From contig JABJKH010000024.1 of NCBI GenBank assembly GCA_018660465.1, positions 1-47,254 of the forward strand: DNA of 47,254 nucleotides, written 5' to 3'. Source of the DNA: Rhodospirillaceae bacterium (GTDB lineage: Bacteria; Pseudomonadota; Alphaproteobacteria; Rhodospirillales; JABJKH01). The position numbers and the translations under genes are program-made. The notes beneath the pieces are model-generated. The model was given only the letters and a program-made list of their open reading frames with translations, did not search any database and was not told the origin of the DNA. Positions 44,421-47,254 of the stretch are shown in pieces (the stretch's first letter is position 1; the number at the start of each line of letters is the position of its first letter).

Positions 44421-46216
44421 CGAATGGGTTGGGTCGCAGTTTCCAGCCAGGCTCGGGTGGCGTCATCCACCAGAGGCCCAATTTCAGCCTTAACCCGCGC
44501 ATGATAGGCGTTCAGCCACTCAATTTCTTCTGCCGTTAAGATTGATGTTTCAATCAAGGCCAAGTCGATTGGGGCCAGGGTCAGAACTTCAAAGCCAAAA
44601 AGTTCCTTCTCCCCTCTTTCCGGTGTATCAACTGCGCACACAGCTTGCAGATTTTCGATGCGGATGCCGTATTCGTCGGTTTTATAGTACCCAGGTTCGT
44701 TAGAGATCACCATGCCGACTTGAAGTGCGATGGTATTTCCGGCCTTGGAAATTCTTTGCGGACCTTCATGGACACTTAGGTAATGGCCAACGCCGTGGCC
44801 GGTGCCATGCTCATAGTCCAATCCTGCGGCCCAAAGTGCCCGTCGGGCCAAGGGGTCCAATTGCGATCCTGTGGTGCCTTTGGGGAATGTCGCCCGCGCC
44901 AAGGCGATGTGGCCCTGGAGGACCAGGGTAAATCGATTGCGCATTTCATTGCTGGGTTTCCCGATGGCGATGGTCCGGGTGACGTCTGTTGTGCCGTCCG
45001 GATACTGAGCACCCGAATCGACGAGATACAATGAGCCTTGATCTAAGGTGCGGTTGGAGTCTGGCGTAACGCGATAATGAACAATGGCGCCGTTGGGGCC
45101 CGACCCGGAGATGGTGGTGAAACTCAGACCTCGGAAGGATTCATTGGCCCTACGGTATTGGGCTAATTTATCAGCGGCGGAAATTTCTGTAACATCGCCT
45201 GCGGGTGCCGCTTTGGCCAGCCATGCTAAGAACTGGGTCAGCGCTGCACCGTCCCTCTGATGGGCGTCGCGGATGCCATTCATTTCGGTATCGTTTTTAA
45301 TAGCCTTGGGCAGTTGGCAGGGATCGTCGGCAAAGACGACACTTGCCCCGGCCTGATTTAACCTTTTCTGAATCCACGCGGGAACGCCATTCGGATCCAG
45401 GGAAACCGATTTTTCAGAGCGGCCCGTCATATCCAAGGTATCTGCCATTTCATTCCGGCTTCGAATCCTAATGCCGTCATCCAAGGCAGCGGCGAGTTCA
45501 TCGGTAATTTTTTGCTGATCGATAAATAGATCGACGTCGCCATCCCTATGGACAAGCGCGAAACACAAGACCAAGGGTGAATAGGGAACATCATCACCGC
45601 GCATGTTCAACAGCCACGAGATCGAGTCAGGGGCGGCAAGGACAGCGGCGTCCAGGTTCTCTGCCTGGAGCTTATTCCCGATATCACTCCGCTTTTCCAG
45701 CGACGTTCGGCCAGTAAATTCTGCTGCCAAAGGAATCGCCGGGGAAACTGGTGGTGGCGGTTGATCAGACCAAATGGCATCAATCGGATTTTCGCTGCAT
45801 GCTACCAATTCAGCGTCAGCCTTGGCGCACGCGGTTTTAAACCGCGTGACCTGATGGGGCGTGTGCAGCCACGGATCATAGCCCAATTTAGCGCCAGCCG
45901 TTATGTGCTTGGCAATCCATTTGGCTGGCGGTTCTTCTGTGAAAGAGGGAAAGTCATAATGGGTTTCGTCAGATTCATTTCGAACCTGCAACGTATAGCG
46001 CCCATCGACAAACAAAGCGGCACAGTCTTGCAGGATCACGGCATTACCCGCCGACCCGGTAAATCCGGTCAGCCATGCCAAGCGGTCCGCATGCCCAGGA
46101 ACGTACTCACCCTGGTGCTCATCCGCCCTGGGCACAATAAACCCGTCGAGGTTTTGATCTTTAAGCTGCTTCCTAAATGCCGCTAGGCGTTCGGAGGAGG
46201 AGAGAGAATCAGTCAA
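44417..46216 (-). CDS. Aminopeptidase P family protein (Xaa-Pro aminopeptidase)
   Basis: This 599-residue, three-domain M24B metallopeptidase removes N-terminal residues that precede proline. Two creatinase-like N-terminal domains (about 1-300) precede a pita-bread catalytic domain. Metal ligands are visible as the two aspartates in LVDSGAQYPDGTTDVTRT, the histidine in GTGHGVGHYLSVHEGP, and glutamates in MVISNEPGYY and GIRIENL. Its size matches the long cytosolic form shared with eukaryotic XPNPEP1 rather than the 440-residue E. coli PepP. The start is TTG at 46216, with AGGG eight bases upstream. No signal peptide is present. Confidence 0.94.
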   Translation of the reverse strand: MTDSLSSSERLAAFRKQLKDQNLDGFIVPRADEHQGEYVPGHADRLAWLTGFTGSAGNAVILQDCAALFVDGRYTLQVRNESDETHYDFPSFTEEPPAKWIAKHITAGAKLGYDPWLHTPHQVTRFKTACAKADAELVACSENPIDAIWSDQPPPPVSPAIPLAAEFTGRTSLEKRSDIGNKLQAENLDAAVLAAPDSISWLLNMRGDDVPYSPLVLCFALVHRDGDVDLFIDQQKITDELAAALDDGIRIRSRNEMADTLDMTGRSEKSVSLDPNGVPAWIQKRLNQAGASVVFADDPCQLPKAIKNDTEMNGIRDAHQRDGAALTQFLAWLAKAAPAGDVTEISAADKLAQYRRANESFRGLSFTTISGSGPNGAIVHYRVTPDSNRTLDQGSLYLVDSGAQYPDGTTDVTRTIAIGKPSNEMRNRFTLVLQGHIALARATFPKGTTGSQLDPLARRALWAAGLDYEHGTGHGVGHYLSVHEGPQRISKAGNTIALQVGMVISNEPGYYKTDEYGIRIENLQAVCAVDTPERGEKELFGFEVLTLAPIDLALIETSILTAEEIEWLNAYHARVKAEIGPLVDDATRAWLETATQPIR

Positions 46217-46297
46217 TGAAATGCCCTAATCTGTACGTGGTTGGGTCAAACTTTATCAGGGGAAGTTGCGGCTGTCATGGCTGCAGCGGGGGCTAGA

Positions 46298-46621
46298 TTA
46301 TTTTTTCTTATCAATGGCCTTAACTTTTTGATACCCCTTCTTGACCATACAAGCCTCGGTCAATTTTTTCTGTCTGCGAAGACCTTCATAGCGGGCCATT
46401 TGATAGGCGTATTGGTCATGTTGCAGATCGTTATCCCGGGCACTGAAGCCCCGGCCAATGGCGATGTCTGAATTTACCTTTAGGACAGCCGCATTTTTGC
46501 AGGTTGATTTGTCTACATCCCATTGGGCCGTGGGGAGTCCCGGATGTTCCCACCGAATTTTCTCGGTGCAGGCACCTAAGACTAAGGCGATGGCTATCAG
46601 GATTGGGAACGTCAGAGTCAT
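46298..46621 (-). CDS. Small putative lipoprotein
   Basis: The 107-residue product has a typical lipoprotein signal peptide: a hydrophobic core from residue 4, then LGAC with Cys18 as lipid-attachment site. The mature part (about 90 residues) has two further cysteines (STCKNAA and EACMVKKGY) that may form a disulfide, and a basic C-terminus. It resembles small envelope lipoproteins, but no family can be named. Its ATG overlaps the stop of the upstream tlpA-like gene as ATGA. A thiol oxidoreductase partner next door would suit a disulfide-bearing protein, though that is inference. Confidence 0.78.
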   Translation of the reverse strand: MTLTFPILIAIALVLGACTEKIRWEHPGLPTAQWDVDKSTCKNAAVLKVNSDIAIGRGFSARDNDLQHDQYAYQMARYEGLRRQKKLTEACMVKKGYQKVKAIDKKK

Positions 46622-47214
46622 TTTTGGGGAGCCAATAAGTGACGCAGGAATGCCACGTTTTCAGGCGAATTCCATTCGATTGCGCCAACAATACGACCGA
46701 CTTCCATGCCGTCCGGAGTAAAAAGAACCGTGGTCGGTAGGCCGCGAATGCTCAACCGCCTAAGAACCTTGCGATTCTTATCGATAAGAATCGGCATGTG
46801 GCGAATTTCGTTTATTTTATAAAATTTCTTCGACAATCTCAGCGCATCGCGGTCAACGGAGAGGGCCAGTACGTCAATTCCTTCTTTCTTCAACAGTGCA
46901 TTCAGCCGATCAAGATCAGGCATTTCCTTGACGCAGGGTGCGCACCACGTCGCCCAAAAATTTAAAACGATGCCTCGCCCTTTGTATTCAGAAATTTCCA
47001 GCGGCTTATTATCAGCATCGTAAAACACCAATTTAGGCGCTGGTCGACTAGGGTTTGTCGCCTGAAAATTACGCGGCGCTTTTGGCATTTTTAAAGAAGT
47101 TATCGAGTTTTTAACCGCTTCTGCGCTTGCATGTGGGGACGATATGGCCAAAATCGCCGAAATTGCCAATATCGCCGATATTAATACGAGGCTGCGGTAC
47201 AATTTTGTTCTCAA
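46618..47214 (-). CDS. TlpA family thiol:disulfide oxidoreductase
   Basis: The 198-residue protein has an N-terminal signal or anchor (about residues 7-30) followed by a thioredoxin-fold domain. The active site is FWATWCAPCVKEMPDL, with Cys91 and Cys94, and the cis-proline motif is IRGLPTTVLF. TlpA-type proteins keep periplasmic cysteines reduced, classically for cytochrome oxidase maturation. The hydrophobic core contains a near-exact 18-base tandem duplication (47146-47181). The ATG stands divergent from a gene starting at 47239, and tlpA beside argH is a known alphaproteobacterial arrangement. Confidence 0.92.
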   Translation of the reverse strand: MRTKLYRSLVLISAILAISAILAISSPHASAEAVKNSITSLKMPKAPRNFQATNPSRPAPKLVFYDADNKPLEISEYKGRGIVLNFWATWCAPCVKEMPDLDRLNALLKKEGIDVLALSVDRDALRLSKKFYKINEIRHMPILIDKNRKVLRRLSIRGLPTTVLFTPDGMEVGRIVGAIEWNSPENVAFLRHLLAPQK

Positions 47215-47238
47215 CTCAAGTTCTCCAATGGTTTAGTC

Positions 47239-47254
47239 ATGAGCGGTAAAACAC
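47239..47254 (+). CDS. Start of a divergent gene, possibly argH (partial)
   Basis: An ATG at 47239 opens a frame reading MSGKT to the window edge. Only 16 bases are visible, so nothing in the sequence itself identifies the product. Argininosuccinate lyase is a guess from the common tlpA/argH pairing in Alphaproteobacteria. Confidence 0.3.

Overview
This window looks like an ordinary piece of core chromosome from an alphaproteobacterium, most likely in or near the Rhodospirillales. That placement is inferred from gene order (aroA-cmk-rpsA-sppA-ihfB; pyrF-trpF-trpB-trpA-accD-folC; chvI-chvG-hprK-rapZ-EIIA-HPr-EI-ahcY; a tyrosine-type DivL beside tsaE) and from several Alphaproteobacteria-type protein forms: a short HprK without its N-terminal domain, class II-like AroA, AddAB in place of RecBCD, and a TIGR02300 zinc-ribbon protein. 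Genes are tightly packed, with many ATGA overlaps and no gap over 300 bases. I see no phage, insertion sequence, CRISPR array, toxin-antitoxin or defence locus.

Layout. 1-0.7 kb: tRNA-Ala(GGC) and a TIGR02300 protein, both on the minus strand. 0.9-12.7 kb, plus strand: aroA, cmk, rpsA (with a strong terminator), sppA, ihfB, a LapA-type membrane protein, then pyrF-trpF-trpB-trpA-accD-folC. These cover aromatic amino acid, pyrimidine, tryptophan, fatty acid and folate synthesis plus translation. A bidirectional terminator separates this block from the next. 12.7-31.9 kb, minus strand, read right to left: the ChvI/ChvG two-component system; HPr kinase, RapZ, EIIA, HPr and Enzyme I; ahcY; DivL; TsaE; AmgK and MurU (cell-wall sugar recycling); AddB and AddA (recombination repair); trxA with its own promoter.

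32.1-36.1 kb: a CPA2 cation/proton antiporter with a TrkA-N domain and a HugZ-like protein on the plus strand, then a voltage-gated potassium channel and a DUF423 membrane protein on the minus strand. 36.1-43.3 kb, plus strand: glutamate synthase gltB-gltD, preceded by a long inverted-repeat leader, then uppP. 43.3-47.2 kb: an uncharacterised small protein, a membrane-anchored methyltransferase resembling eukaryotic FAM173 enzymes, a three-domain aminopeptidase P, a small lipoprotein and a TlpA-type thioredoxin. The last 16 bases appear to begin a divergent gene, perhaps argH.

The most coherent functional unit is the minus-strand run from chvI to trxA. It places envelope-stress sensing, a sugar-transport-free regulatory PTS, methyl-cycle clearance, a cell-cycle pseudokinase, tRNA modification, peptidoglycan recycling and DNA repair in one co-oriented stretch. 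Nothing here is clearly a new system. The observations most worth following up are the gltB leader structure, the FAM173-like methyltransferase, the unidentified protein at 43.3-43.7 kb, the DivL orthologue, and several potential DNA or RNA regulatory palindromes.
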